Assembly: GCA_033439265.1 (NCBI GenBank)
Contig: JAVTVX010000031.1
Span: forward strand, 10,835,501 to 10,899,500
Direction of reading: 5' to 3'
Origin: Dillenia suffruticosa
Lineage: Eukaryota; Streptophyta; Magnoliopsida; Dilleniales; Dilleniaceae
Length of the DNA stretch: 64,000 nucleotides
In this document: positions 22,559 through 34,454 of the stretch, in pieces
Layout of the letters: each line of letters opens with the position of its first letter
How positions within the stretch are numbered: position 1 is the stretch's first letter
The notes under the pieces: model-generated
Databases searched by the model: none
Told to the model about the DNA's origin: nothing
Seen by the model: only the letters and a program-made list of their open reading frames with translations
Program-made: the position numbers and the translations under genes

Positions 22559-24030
22559 CTAAGACTTGCCTGTGTTATAAATTAGCTTCCCGTTCCTCTT
22601 GGCCATTTCATGATCCGAATAAGAAGAGGCCAATTCTTCTTGGGATGGATGATCATCTTCCCTTTGAATTGGTTCGTCTTTTTCATTTATTTGAGGTAGA
22701 TCTTTGATGGTAAGAAATACTACATTCCAATGATCTTGGTCACCTTTTTCCTTTGAGTGCTCTAGTTTCTTCATTTCTGTAAAATAAGATTCATTTTCCA
22801 CAAATATCATATCTTTAGATATGTATAGTTTGTTAGTCAAAGGATCATAGCATTTATTCCATTTTTCAAATGTGGAATAACCTAAAAACACATATTTTCT
22901 TCCTTTTTCATTTAGTTTGTTTCTAAAATGTACTGGTACATGTACATAGTAGGTGCATCCAAAAATTTTTAAATGAGAAATATTAGGTATCCTATTAAGA
23001 AGAAGCTCTAAGGGGGACTTTCCTCCTAGGACATTTGAGGGCATAAGATTTATAAGGTGAGCTGCAGTTTTTATAGCTTCACTCCAATATTCCTTAGGGA
23101 CATTTGAATGGAATATCATGACTATAGCCGTTTCTAGTAAGTGCCTATTTTTTCTTTCGGCAACTCTATTTTGTTGTGGAGTATATACACATGATTTTTT
23201 ATGGATGATTTATTTCTCCTCTAAGAAATTCTCAAATGCATGACTAGTATATTCTCCTCCATGATCTGATCTAAGAATTTTAATGTTGGCATCGAATTGT
23301 TTAGTTACATATCTATAATAACTCTTGAGTGTCCCAAAAATTTCAGATTTGGTCATCAAAAGATATATCCAAGTGTATCTAGTTTTATGATCAATGAATG
23401 TCATAAAGTATTTAAAACCATTATAGGAAACAATGGATGAAGTCCACACATTAGAATGGATGAACTCAAAAGCATTTTTATATATTGTGTTTGAAATTTG
23501 ATAGTATATCTTAGTTTGTTTTCCAAGAATACAAGTTTTGCAATACCTATCTTCTATTTCTATATTTGGAAATAGGCGTTTCAAAGCTAAGTCACCCATA
23601 TGTTCTAAATGAGCATGCCATATGGAAGGATCTTGACTCTGGACGACAAAAACTTGATTTTCTCCATCCAAGTAATATAAGTTGTTCTTTCTAGACCTCT
23701 TGCCAATCAAGAGATTCGACTTGAAATCCTGAAATATAATTTGGTTAGGATCAAAAGTGACTTTGCATTCTCGTTCTTTGGTTATTTAGCCAATGGACAT
23801 GAGGTTGGAGTTGAACTTTGACACATATGGTGTTTTAGTTTTCTTGCCAAGAAGTTCAATTTCACCTAAGTAATCAACTCTCAATTTTTGATCATTGACA
23901 ACTTTGACAATCTTATGGTATGAAAGAGGAATAAATTTCTTAATTTTGTTTCTATCTTTGACCATATAATTGTCACAACAGGAATCAATAAGCTATTTAT
24001 CAAAATGAGAAGAGTTTAGATCATTGCCAG
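22559..24030 (-). mobile_element. Copia protease end, GAG-pre-integrase and integrase region
   Basis: 23210-23710 carries the integrase zinc-binding and core start (WHAHLEHMGDLALKRL, CKTCILGKQTK, ILRSDHGGEYTS). 22559-23119 carries the core end and C-terminal part (EYWSEAIKTAAHLINLMPS, LKIFGCTYYVHVP, KYVFLGYSTFEKWNKCYDP). The protease region lies upstream, near 23720-24000 (minus). Confidence 0.88.
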
Positions 24031-24184
24031 AATGTGGAGCCATTTGATCAAGGAGCCTTTTCATTTCTTTTTGCATTTCCTCCATCTTAGATTCAAGGGC
24101 AGCCACTTGAGAGACTTGCTGAGCGTATGCCGGTGGCTCTACCTCCCTTTTATTGTTCTTTGGCCTCAAGTGTGGATAAAGAAA

Positions 24185-24900
24185 CTAGCACTTTTCCCTT
24201 TTATGGCTAGGTTTTTTGCAATTTGTGCGCATAACCTTTTTCGTGAAATTCTGACTTTTGTTGGCCATATGTTGTTCCCGGACAGATTTGAAGGCTTGGG
24301 TTTTGGATTTTAGTTTGGTAGATTCATCTAGCCTCATGCTTGTGTTGGCCCTTTGAATCATAAATTGGATTTTTTGGAATGAAGGAAATATCTTCATCGT
24401 AAGAATTTCTTGGCGAATTGAAACATATTCTTCTCCAAGACCCATAAGAAAACCAAAAGTCATATCTTCATCATTCTTTTGAAGAAGAGTTTTGAGATTT
24501 GAGGTAGGAGGCCTTAGAATATTGAACTCATTCCATAGATCTCTATATTTCCCTAATGTGTTCGGGTAGGGTTTTACCTCCTTTTTAGATCTTAGAGATC
24601 TTATTTTTCAACTCAAAAATTCTACCGGTATTTGTTTCTTGGCCATATAGAACATGTATTTGATCCTACAAGATCTTTGCATTTGGAATGCAAATGGCCA
24701 TTGCTTTGTGGGTCTTATCAAGAGACATTTATAGAAACACTACCACTTGATCATCTCTTTTCTTCCATACTTTGAATAATGGATCAGTATCATCAAGAGA
24801 ATTTTCAAATATGTGATTTTCAAGATTGAAAAAGTTTAAAGATCTTTTGATGGTATCTTGTCAAACATTGTAATTTGATGAATCCAAAAGAATGAAAGTG
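24185..24900 (-). mobile_element. Copia gag region
   Basis: Reads as a UBN2-type copia gag (FGFLMGLGEEYVSIRQEILT) ending in a basic stretch with part of a zinc knuckle (CKKPSHKREKC). Confidence 0.75.
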
Positions 24901-24979
24901 AACATGGAAGTGCTAATTTGTGGTGGTGGATCACCAAGGCTGGAGGAAGAAGGAATTGAAATATGCTCTGATACTGTAT

Positions 24980-25449
24980 TGAAGATTTAAAGTAGCAAGC
25001 AATAAGTGAGGAATGAAAAATTTCAAGAGTTTTATTGATCTTTCAAAAGAAATATATAAGAATTGAAGACATTTTTTCATACCTTCAAAGAGCAACTAGA
25101 GTCTCTTTTTATAGAGAAAGAGGGAAGAAAGCTAAAGAGAGAGAAAAATGAGGGAAAAACAGAGAGGAGAGGGCACTTCTGGCCATTGGGGCTATCCCCA
25201 ACGGCTAGTTTTTTACTAGCCGTTGGGGCAGTTCCAACGGCTCCTTGAAGGAGCAGTTGGGGCCCCTTTTTGGGCCCCTTTGAGAGGAGCAAATCTGGAC
25301 CCTAAAGGGCCCAGCAGATGCACACAGGATGAGCCCATTTAGGGCCTAATTTGGGTCTCTAAATAGGTTGGAAAGACTGGACAAGGACTGGAAAATCTGT
25401 CCCTTTAAAATCTTACAAATAGGATCCCTAATTCTCCTTCATTTTAACA
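24980..25449 (-). repeat. Copia LTR (5' LTR on the minus strand)
   Basis: Partner of 20384-20871, about 93% identical, slightly shorter. The primer-binding site adjoins its 24980 end. Confidence 0.92.
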
Positions 25450-26039
25450 GTTATATCATTTTCCCCAAACTCTAGGTGCCATTCTGTGGGGAAGGGTTCA
25501 GGAGTAGCATTAAATAGATGAGAATTTGAAAAGATGTCAGTGCGCTACATTAAATGCGGTACGTATCATTTCGATTTCTATGAAACGTCTTCGGCACGCT
25601 TTATAAGACATGGCATCTAATTGGTTTGAGCATTATCATTGTTGCTTTTTGACAATTTTCACTTTCAATCAGAAATGTGACTTGCAAGCTGTTTCTTTTG
25701 AGACCCTTAAACAATACTCAGAGGAAGAATCGAGTCGAAAACGGTCAAGGGTAAATCGTCCCGGGTTTATTCGAGTATTGATAACATTAGAAGCTTTATG
25801 ACAAAGGAGGAAATTCACGACATCCAGAGTGACATGTTGGGAGACGATTATTCCCCCTTGTCGTTACGGACGAAGATAGGGCTGATAGGGCTAATAGGGT
25901 TGTGTTTCAATGTACAAGTAATGTGTTAAGTACAGTTTGAAAGTACCATATACAGGCGACATAGCCCAGGTCTTATTCGGTTGAAACATTTTTCCAACGA
26001 TATTGATTCCCAGCGTTTGGTGCTTGGTTGTTGCTGTGA

Positions 26040-27900
26040 TTTTGTTAATGAGTTTCTGTCATCTTCGTTTCGACTTCGGGATTCTGGCATCGGTGTTTTC
26101 TCATAAGAGATGCACTGAAGGATGGTTCTTTCTGTAGACTAGGCCAAAGTCCAACCGGGAGTTCCTTTGTAAAGAAACCATCAACAAGAGTTGAATACAT
26201 AGGTATTTTTTTGTTGAGTTCTTGAATAAGGAATTGAAGCATGTACTACCAGAGACTAATGGGGAGTCACACCTTGGGTTAAAGGCCCTTCAATCTTTTC
26301 GTCATTCAAAATTCGTTCGTTTGGTTGGTGGTTTCTGCAAAGTCAAGGATTGACGCATTTGGGTAGCAACCCTCTTAGACAATGAGATGTTGGCTTTGAC
26401 GAGTCTATTGCTGGGAGAGGAGGAAAATCAAGAGACTTCTCCTAGTGGAGAAGAAAAAGAAAGATCTTGTAGACGTTCTCGCTTCTCCCGAGGAGGAAGA
26501 TTTGAAGGAGATTACCTTGGGCAGATGGATGAGGTTTGGGCCGAGGAGAGGGGTTGTCGAGGCGGAGAGTGTGTCTGATGTCAGAGTCGATACTGCCCCC
26601 ATTTCAACTCTGGTGAAGAAGAAGAGAAGGACTTGGCGACCAAGTTTGTCGAACGAGATCAAGAGTGGGAGCGAAGTACAAGAGTCCTCAGATGCTTTGA
26701 TAGCTATCGGGCTCGAAGGTCTTGGGCTAGGGTTCAAGAGAACGTGGAGTTTCGGGTGGAATAGTTGAAAGGCATTGAGGCTATCGGTAAGGACACTAAG
26801 GAGAGAAGTTGATACCATTGATGAGGATGTCGAGGAGGAGAAGAAGGAGAGGGCAAGGACTCTGAGGGTCATTCTTTTGAAGGCCCTGAGGAGGAAGGAG
26901 GGAGGGTAGAGTGTGTGAGCACCGGAGATCTTGGAGGCGTTCCCCTGACGTTGGTCGAGGTGCTGGGTGCAGGGCCTTTTTCTACCGTTCTTTTGGTTCT
27001 AAGCAAACAAAAGGTATTCGAGAAAGTTGCTCTCGAGCCTTTTATCCCTGTTTCGTCCTTCGATGGTCGGTGCGGGTTGCGGGAGCATGGGACCATAAGT
27101 GTTGGTGTAGGGGACCACTATAATAGCTATGCGGACAGTAGTGAGGCGAGAAAGATAGCAAAACGGGTGGACTTTCACCATTCTGATTTGGAACTAAACA
27201 AACATTATCTTGAGTAGGGTAATGGTCTTTATGTCCTTAGATCTTATGGTATGATTACTTTGGAATGTACTTCGTTTGTTTCTAGTTTCTTCCTATGACC
27301 CTTCTTATTTCATACAGCTTATTATCTTGGTAGAGTTTTAGAAGTTGAGGAGGGAGCAGACGATAGAGCATCTGAAGCACCGAGCTGATGAGATGAGTGC
27401 ATAAGTGTCTCAATTGTGGGATATTCTATCATAGAAAGAGAAAGAGATCGAGGAAGAGAGTGTTTGCGGTTGCTTTGAGCACTAGGGAGGTGGACCGGTT
27501 GAAAGTTGAGCGGGACATGACGCTTCAATAGTGTGAGGCCATCTCCAAGAGGTGTCGGGAGCTGGAGGCAGAGGTAAGAGAATGTGAGATATACCTGCAC
27601 ACCACGTAAAAGCTGGCCGAAATGCGTGACCAAGCTCTAAATGCCACCAAACAGAAGATATTGGAATTGGGGGAGGCCGTCACAAAGACTATCGATAAGC
27701 ATACGTACGCTCGATGCAGGTGGAACAAAGGACTTCGATGTGCTTAGGAGGTCATCAACCGTGCGGGTCTCTCGGGGGCCATACCCCCGGATATGGAGAG
27801 GGCTAGTCCCCAAGATCCCAATAGCGATCTTGCAATCATCCCGGTAAGCAATGTTCCTTTAGAAGTTGTGAACAAGAACGCTACGATCGATGCGCCTCAA
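26040..27900 (+). mobile_element. Antisense ORF remnant in the 3' region of the gypsy fossil
   Basis: The plus strand, opposite to gag, shows a protein-like stretch: acidic/basic low-complexity segments (SPSGEEKERSCRRSRFSRGG, ASPEEEDLKEITLGRWMRFG), then VEVLGAGPFSTVLLVLSKQK, then a charged probably coiled-coil segment at 27340-27700. Tat-lineage plant gypsy elements are known to carry an antisense ORF between pol and the 3' LTR, often annotated as 'putative gypsy type transposon'. The position and composition fit; I have not matched the domain itself. Confidence 0.45.
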
Positions 27901-28140
27901 GCACCTCAGGCTGGTTTAAGGTCTTCGACTCTCCCGTCTTCATCTCTCCTTTAATTATATTTTTTGCTTTCTTTTGATTCAGTTTTCCTTTTGCATGCCC
28001 CTAGGAGAATTAATGAAAGAATTTCATTGTTTTTCCCATGATCAAGCGTTCAAAAACTTGTGTTCTTAATGTAATCCGCATAGCGAATAGAATTCCATCA
28101 AGGGTACACACCCCTTGTTGATAATCCGTTTGCTTGAGAA

Positions 28141-28708
28141 AGAGAGTTGGCTGTACCTACCCGACAGGGAGATATATCCCGTGTTGTTGGTACGTTCATC
28201 CAATAAGGTTGGTTGTGCCTACCCGATAGGGAGACGTATCCCTTATTATCGACACGTTCGTTTGATAGAATGGACTATGCCTACCCAACAGGGAGTCACA
28301 TTCCTTATTGTCGGTATCTTCGTTCGATAGAATAGGTTGTGCCTACCCGACATGGAGACACATCCTTTATTGTCAGCATGTTCATTCGATAGAGTGGGTC
28401 GTACCTACCCGGCGGGAGATGCATCCGTTATTGTCTGTACATTCTTTTGATAGTGCAAGTCATAGTTACCCGTTTAGGAGATGCATCCTTTATTGTTGTA
28501 CGTTTGTTTGATAGAGTGAGTCATATTTATCCGGCTTGGAGACACATCCCTTATCGTCGGTACGTTCGTTCGTTCGATGAAATGGGCCATACCTACCCGA
28601 TTGAGAGATGCATCTCTTATTGTCGCTACTTTAGTTCAATAAAGAAGGTCGTGCCTACCCGACAAGGAGATGCATTCTTTATTGTCGACACGTTCGTTCG
28701 ATAGAGCG
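28141..28708 (+). repeat. Minisatellite, nine units of about 64 bp
   Basis: Each unit follows the pattern GTGCCTACCCGACAGGGAGA, TGCATCCCTTATTGTCGGYA, CGTTCGTTCGATAGAGTGG. Units are 60-68 bp and moderately diverged. The array lies inside the gypsy fossil between the gag/protease remains and the antisense ORF. Tandem arrays in this part of the element are known from Tat/Ogre-type gypsy elements. Confidence 0.9.
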
Positions 28709-28853
28709 CGTGTCGGCACATCATGAAAGATTAGTAAAGCAAATCGTTACGAACAAAGTAATCAAAATATAATCAATGGAACAGAAAAATCGTTGCGAAC
28801 AAAGTAATCATAATGTAATCAATCGAACAAGTAGTAGGACAACCGATTAGTAA

Positions 28854-29661
28854 CTATAAGAGGGAAGGGTTCGTTGGGGATCCCAAGTCACAAGATAGCA
28901 TTCCAATGCTGGTAGAGGTCCTGAACTTGACTTTCATGTGTCTCATGCTAGGCAATGTCTCTGGGGTATTCAAATCAGGATGGCCCAGGATGGCGTTATA
29001 GAGCGATGGCAGCTTAACTACATTGAACATTGTTGTAGCGGTTGCGTGATCCGGTGGAGTCCTGAGAGTTATGGGGAGCAAAATGGTGCCTTTAGAGTAT
29101 ATCCATTAGGCTGAGAGTCCTTTGATTGGCCTGGCATGAAACTATAGATGCATTTGAGTAAAGCTCATTTGTCGAAAAGCATTCCAATGGAGAAGGTTGT
29201 AGCAGGCCCCCTGGTCCACGAAAATTCTCCTCATTTCGTATTGCCAGATCTCGCTAGTTTTGACAAGAGAATCATGTTGGTTTGGATCGACCCCCTATCA
29301 GGTCGTCGTCACTGAAATCGATCATTGGTCTTCTTTTCTTGGGTTACTTCTCGACGCGCGTAGCGAGGACTTCTTTGGATGTAGAGCTTGACGGCTTGGC
29401 CTTGTAAAAAATTGGGGCTCCTATCTACTTGATCTCGATAAGCCGTGTGTACTCTTGATCATGCAAAACCATTAAGATATAGGTTGGGAGGTAGCGATCC
29501 AAGGGATCATACTTGCTTTGCACTTGGAGTATCATTATGTCCAGTCGATTGTGGGCGTTTGATGGAGGCGATTGCTTGCCTCTATTATTCTCGTGCCTCA
29601 TAGCTTGCCATCCTTGAGGGGGAGGCCTTCCCTCTCTGTACTTATGAATCTCTAGAGTCAA
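28854..29661 (-). mobile_element. Gypsy gag/protease-region remains
   Basis: 28854-29081 (minus) reads TTMFNVVKLPSLYNAILGHP followed by MRHMKVKFRTSTSIGML, a segment seen at the protease-RT boundary of plant gypsy polyproteins. 29425-29661 reads as the disordered, Arg/Pro/Gln-rich end of gag (HKYREGRPPPQGWQAM). Confidence 0.65.
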
Positions 29662-30178
29662 CCACTTTGGATGAGGAACTCGAGTTCGTCCTTGAGCTTC
29701 TTACACTCAGCTTTTAGATGGTCATAATCTCGATGGAAGTGGATCATGTTTTGTCTTTCTTGAAATCATTTTCCGTAGAACGAGGAGGCCACTTGACGTA
29801 AGATTTGTTCCAGATTTGAAGTAGAACTTGACATCTCATTTAGAGAAGTATAACTTGTGAACCTTTGTTGTTGAGGGGGGTCCTTGTCGGGTTCTCTTAA
29901 GTGAGAACTGTCGGGTGATCAGCTACGTTCGTTCCGCGCTAGTTGGTTTTGATACTTGTCAAACGCTTCAGTATCTTCGGCAACGATATACTTCTTTGCT
30001 CGTGTATAAAACTCCTGGATGGTAGACGGTGGATTCTTAGTGATTGATTTTTTTTCATCCCTGATAGCTATAGCCCAGTGAGCAATGCGGCCAATGCGAT
30101 AGAATGGTTCAAGTCAAAGATCTTCGTTATTTTGGTTTTGAATATATCGAGATAGTCTCTCAATGACTCATTGTCTCT

Positions 30179-30822
30179 CTACCTCAACGAGAGGAGAGAT
30201 GTGGATTTCCTCTTGGTACCTCTGCCGATTACAAAGTGCATCTCAAACTGTTGTCGAAGTCGAGAGAAACTCTTGATCCTGAACGGGGGAAGCGAATTGA
30301 ACCATGCCAACGTATTGCCTTTCAGAGTTGTAGAAAAGTGTTTGCACATAGTCACGTTCTCATATCTCTCGAGATCGTCATGGTCACAAAATGGGCCACG
30401 TGATCCTGGGAATCGGTAGTACCATCGTATCTCTTCATAAGAGGGAGGAGCACATCGCAAGGTATTAGCTAACCTTGGAATTGAATGGCGAGAGACCAAT
30501 AATGTGTTGAGTAGATTCTTCCCTTTTCATGTTAGTGCGTCTGAGTTCGTTTACAATGAGCTCTTCGACTTGTTTTCTCATATCATCCGGGTTGTGTCAT
30601 GAAGTTATTGAAAGCTCATCGTTGGTGCATGTGACCTGACCTGTGTGAGGATTGTGCCCCTGGTTTAACAACACGGCTGAGTTCCTCTAGTTGCTTGCTC
30701 ATGTTTTGTAGTTTGGACTTAAGTTTGTCCATCTCGGGTCGAGTGACCTTTTCTGGAGAGGCTGGAGTTGGGGGTGGGATCAGTTGGTCTTGTTGTATAA
30801 CTGGTGGTTGGTCTTTAGGCAA
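30179..30822 (-). mobile_element. Gypsy gag (Retrotrans_gag) region
   Basis: 30179-30499 (minus) reads DHDDLERYENVTMCKHFSTT, LKGNTLAWFNSLPPFRIKSF, SRLRQQFEMHFVIGRG. This is the Retrotrans_gag core with its WFNSLPP motif. 30616-30822 is the N-terminal, coiled-coil-prone part (KLKSKLQNMSKQLEELSRVV). Confidence 0.85.
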
Positions 30823-31023
30823 ATTAACAACGGGTGTAACTTCAACAGGGTTGTTGGGTGCCGCCGATTAGATGATGTTTGTCGACGTAGTAGTGCACCT
30901 TTCCAATATAGACGCGACTCTGGAAGCAGTATGGCCTTTCTCTTAGGAAGTGGGAGGAAAGACAGTTCAAGGAATGAGCTTCTTTCTAGTATATTCTCAC
31001 AGGCGGTGCTAATCTATTTGAGG

Positions 31024-31728
31024 TGAGTTTGACTCCATCGATGATAGCTCTGCTAACTTAAGCCGAGTGATCAATCGTTTGTCAATCTCGATTAATGGGA
31101 TCTGCAAAAGATTGTTGGAGGATGCTCCGGTAGGGGAGAGTCCGATACTCAAATTAGAGAATGGTTTTCGATAAGAGAAAAAACAGACTAAAAGAGAGCT
31201 CTAGATGCTCTCATGTGCTTTGTGTATGTTCAGAGAGCCAGAGGAATTACTTGGTCGGGCTGAATTGAGGATGTTTATATAGTCTTCTTGGGGTGAGTTC
31301 CATGTGCTTTTGAGGTGTCAAAACTCGAGTTTTCCTATGGAGATGTCCCAAGACTATAGGATCGTAGTGAGAGATTATCAAAGATTTGAAATATTATTTG
31401 AGGAAGTTCAAATCACTTAAGATTTCTTTCGTTATCGGCAGCGGTCGAAAGTTTCCTTTCATATTACGGGAGGTTGACTCTGTACTTTAAGGAGAAATAA
31501 ATATTGCTTTCAGCCGAATAGGGGTGTGGAGCACCAAGTGGAAATGAGAACCGATCATGTGCTTACTGAGGAGAATTTGGTCAGTTGTTTTGAGAGGGTA
31601 GGTCGTATCTACCCTCTTAGGAGATAAATTTCATATTGACGACACACTTTTGATACGTTATGTCTGATGGGCCACGGATCCGAAAGGTTTCAAACTCATG
31701 ATATTGGGCCTTTGAGCCATGTTTATTA
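31024..31728 (-). repeat. Gypsy LTR (5' LTR on the minus strand)
   Basis: Partner of 19682-20383. Unlike that LTR, it has no insertion. Confidence 0.85.
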
Positions 31729-32461
31729 CTCGGTACTCTTATCTTCTTTATTCTCTTGTTGCTTTGTTAGACGAGAATAAATTTGAACTTTCAATTGAAA
31801 TTAACCATGGTTTATTCCATTAGTGATTCCAACTTCAGAATGCAACAATGGTTATATTGCATTTTAAAGCTTTTGGTCAGGGCGAACTAAATTTTGGTGG
31901 ATGGTGCCCCATCCTGGTAGTGCCCCATCCCGGTACCCAACCAAGCCACCACTGTCATTTCAGTCACCAATTCTCATTCCGGTAGCCATTAACTTTTTTT
32001 TTATTTAATTATTTTTTTACTTTGGCTAGAGTTATCATCGAGTATCTGAGATTTCATTTTGACTAATCTGTACCGATCATTGTCGGGTCCTCTTTTGGGG
32101 ATCTCTTAATGTGATTTTTTTAGTTCTCAGATAGAGTCGAACCCTGGTATAGTTAAGGGATCTCAGTGTCTTTCCTGCTGAATTAACCAAACGTTGGTTC
32201 ATTTTTGAGTTTTGAGGTAGGTCTTTTGGTCTTTTGGGTTGAATCAAGCATGGGCCAACCTTAGTTTGCCCAAATAACAAAGCAATTTTGTTTAAGCTTT
32301 ACAAACGTCATATAAATAATAATCATAAGGATAGATAAGTTGTTAAAAAATTTTGTTCAAATGTTCTTTTCAAGATTGAGATCTATTATTCAAATGTTCA
32401 TGAATACGTATATTTTTGTAATTTTTGTAATCCTTATATAACCAAAAAAAAAAAAAAAACA

Positions 32462-32615
32462 AAGGTCATATATACCAACGTCCTTAGGGTCACACTTGAT
32501 TCTGAATCTCTCTGGTTAAAATTTAGTAAACGCGTCATGATCCATATTAAGAAAAAACCAAGGGTCATTTATACCAATATCCTTAGGGTCGCATTAGATT
32601 TTGATTCTTTTAATT
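32462..32615 (+). repeat. Short direct repeat in unit 1, two copies about 100 bp apart
   Basis: CAAAGGTCATATATACCAAC at 32460 and CAAGGGTCATTTATACCAAT near 32559, each followed by GTCCTTAGGGTCRCA-like sequence. About 50 bp is shared. Confidence 0.6.
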
Positions 32616-33009
32616 AAGATCTCAACCGTAAGTTTTGGGAATTAAAAAACAGATACCGGGAGAGTCGGTTTTTAAATTGATTTTTATATTTATTTGAACT
32701 GGATTAGTCGATTTTGAGAGACCGTGGTCAAATTAAAACTAAAAAAATAAAAAAAAATAATAAAAACACCAAAGGTATGTATAATTTGAGAGATTCTGCG
32801 GCCATTACTTTTGAAAAAGAAGACATGGCATATTTTTTTATTTTTATTGGGGGCGGCAAAATATGTTTAGTTCGGTCAACTTCAAACTAGAACCCCTATA
32901 GATTGTGAGTTATATTGGTGCTTTTGGTAAAAAGAAGAGGCTTTGTCTTAATGAAATAGACAAGTTGCTAAGATACTCAATGAGCTTTGAGCCTCCTTAA
33001 TTATTTATA

Positions 33010-33066
33010 TTTTTTTTTGGTATCATGTTTTAGACACCGTTCAATATTCGGGGTTTCGTTCCGACT
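33010..33066 (-). mobile_element. SINE fragment (3' part), present in unit 1 only
   Basis: A T-run followed by GGTATCATGTTTTAGACACC and CAATATTCGGGGTTT matches the 3' half of the SINE at 35110-35313. Unit 2 lacks it at the equivalent place (near 60995). Confidence 0.6.
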
Positions 33067-34033
33067 CTTACATGACATTCGTGACATTACTGTTTTTCTT
33101 ACTTGAAAACTACATAAAATGTTATTGTGGGGAGAAAGCATATAGCTCTGACCTTTTCTTTCCTTCCTCTCATGCTTTAGTTTCTTGTTACATATTTCTT
33201 TGATAATACATTCTTCGGTCTATATTAGAAAAACAGAATTTTCAAAGCAACTTTTTGTTATTTTTGTGTATTATAAATGATTTTGGTCTTTAATTTTATT
33301 AATTTATGTCTGAATTTTTAATTTTAAAAACTTAGTGTATGAATTAGGATTACAAAATATAAGATTAAGTTTGAAAGACTTTCAATATGGTATATTTCAT
33401 CAAATATTATGAATTTCAAAATATATTTTCCATTTTTTAGAATTACTTGTAGTGAAAAAATTTGAATAATTTTTTATAAGAGAATGTAATATTACCCAAA
33501 AACAACTAGAACTATAAACCGATTAAAGGAGAAGGAGATGATTCTATAAATTGAGTCAATATATTACATTTCAGCGTATTGTGAATGCAATGTACTACCG
33601 ATGAATGGTGGGTTTACCGATAGGATATTAGATTTTCTCTATTAATATCTTAAATTTAAATTTTAGAAATAGAAAAAAGATACCAAAAAACTCAACTTTT
33701 AATTAGGTTTCACAATTGGTTGAATTCGATTTTTCTAAGTACCAGTGTTCAAATAAAAAAAATACTGTTAATTGACTTCTGGATCAGTGCCGCAGTCTTT
33801 TGAGAATCAATAATCTCTCTCCTTCTCTCACAGAGGAAAGGTTAAGATTATAAAAGTTTTATTTAACATAAATTATAAGGATAAACGAGGATTTGGTCTT
33901 ATGTAAGTGGATTGTCCTTTTGACAATGGGAAAACATAAAATAATCTCTTTTTGGCCCTAGTGGTTTCCAGAGCAAACTTAGTCCATGCTAAAAAAGCAC
34001 ACAAAGGGGTCCCTTTCTCTTTACCCATACAAT

Positions 34034-34293
34034 TTTTTTTTTTGTTTTTTGGTAAAAAGAGAAACAAAACAAAAGCCCAACAAGGACTAAGAGACCAAGA
34101 CAGCCACTCTATTGGGCTTTGGCCCGCTTAACCTACGAAATCCCATCCCCGTTGCATCTGCGAATAGGTCCTTCAGAAGAGCTTGAGGAGGGTCATCCAA
34201 GACTGTAACATCAGGGGAAGCTTTTAGACCCCTCTTAGCAAGAGCATCCGCGCAACCATTTCCTTCACGAAACACGTGAGACATGACTCACTT
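34034..34293 (-). mobile_element. 5'-truncated L1 LINE, last part of RNase H and poly(A)
   Basis: The minus strand encodes MSHVFREGNGCADALAKRGL and on to a stop, the end of the RNase H domain that closes ORF2 in many plant L1 elements. A poly(A)-like run follows (T-run at 34033-34044 on the plus strand). The imperfect flanking copies CCCATACAAT (34024-34033) and CCCCGTACAAAT (34294-34305) may be target duplications. The insertion is absent from unit 2. Confidence 0.75.
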
Positions 34294-34429
34294 CCCCGTA
34301 CAAATACATATACACACACCAGCCAGCTTATTCTAATAGCAAATGTACTATTGCTTTCCTTTGCCCTACTCTATCTAACCGATGCCTTTGCAAGATCTTA
34401 AAAGTATCCCAAAAAATCTTCTTACGTCA

Positions 34430-34454
34430 TCTCTCTCTCTCTCTCTCTCTCTCA
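34430..34454 (+). repeat. (TC)n microsatellite in unit 1
   Basis: About 12 TC units. The counterpart in unit 2 (62124-62211) is much longer. Confidence 0.9.

Larger units (their letters stand above)
20384..25449 (-). mobile_element. Ty1/copia fossil, structurally complete, nested in the gypsy LTR
   Basis: Two LTRs (20384-20871 and 24980-25449) enclose a minus-strand copia interior in the order gag, protease, integrase, reverse transcriptase, RNase H. Next to the 5' LTR, the minus strand reads TATCAGAGC, the core of the methionine-initiator tRNA primer site. Next to the 3' LTR is the purine tract TTGAGAGGGAGT. All parts are present but the coding region has several breaks, so it cannot be active as it stands. 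LTRs differ at about 7% of positions by eye plus two small indels, suggesting a few million years. The 5-bp duplication is not clean (GTTAT on the right, a related sequence on the left). Confidence 0.92.
19682..31728 (-). mobile_element. Ty3/gypsy (Tat-like) fossil with a nested copia element
   Basis: Two direct long terminal repeats, 19682-20383 (plus a few bases after the copia insertion, to about 25458) and 31024-31728, bound the element. Flanks CTTGG (19677-19681) and CTCGG (31729-31733) look like a 5-bp target duplication. On the minus strand the order is 5' LTR, gag (30179-30822), a second gag/protease region (28854-29661), a 64-bp minisatellite, a region with an antisense ORF remnant, a polypurine tract near 25460, and the 3' LTR. 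A full pol (RT, integrase) is not present, so the element looks internally reduced as well as broken. LTR divergence is high (about 15-20% by eye), so it is clearly older than the copia element inside it. The matching site in unit 2 (near 45085-45265) is empty. Confidence 0.8.

Noticed and set aside
26405-27181. Minus-strand frames opposite the antisense ORF remnant
   Set aside because: Ser/Leu-rich complements of the charged plus-strand frame; no gypsy pol motif is visible in them.
28141-28708. CRISPR-like array
   Set aside because: Contiguous degenerate tandem units without unique spacers, inside a plant gypsy fossil.
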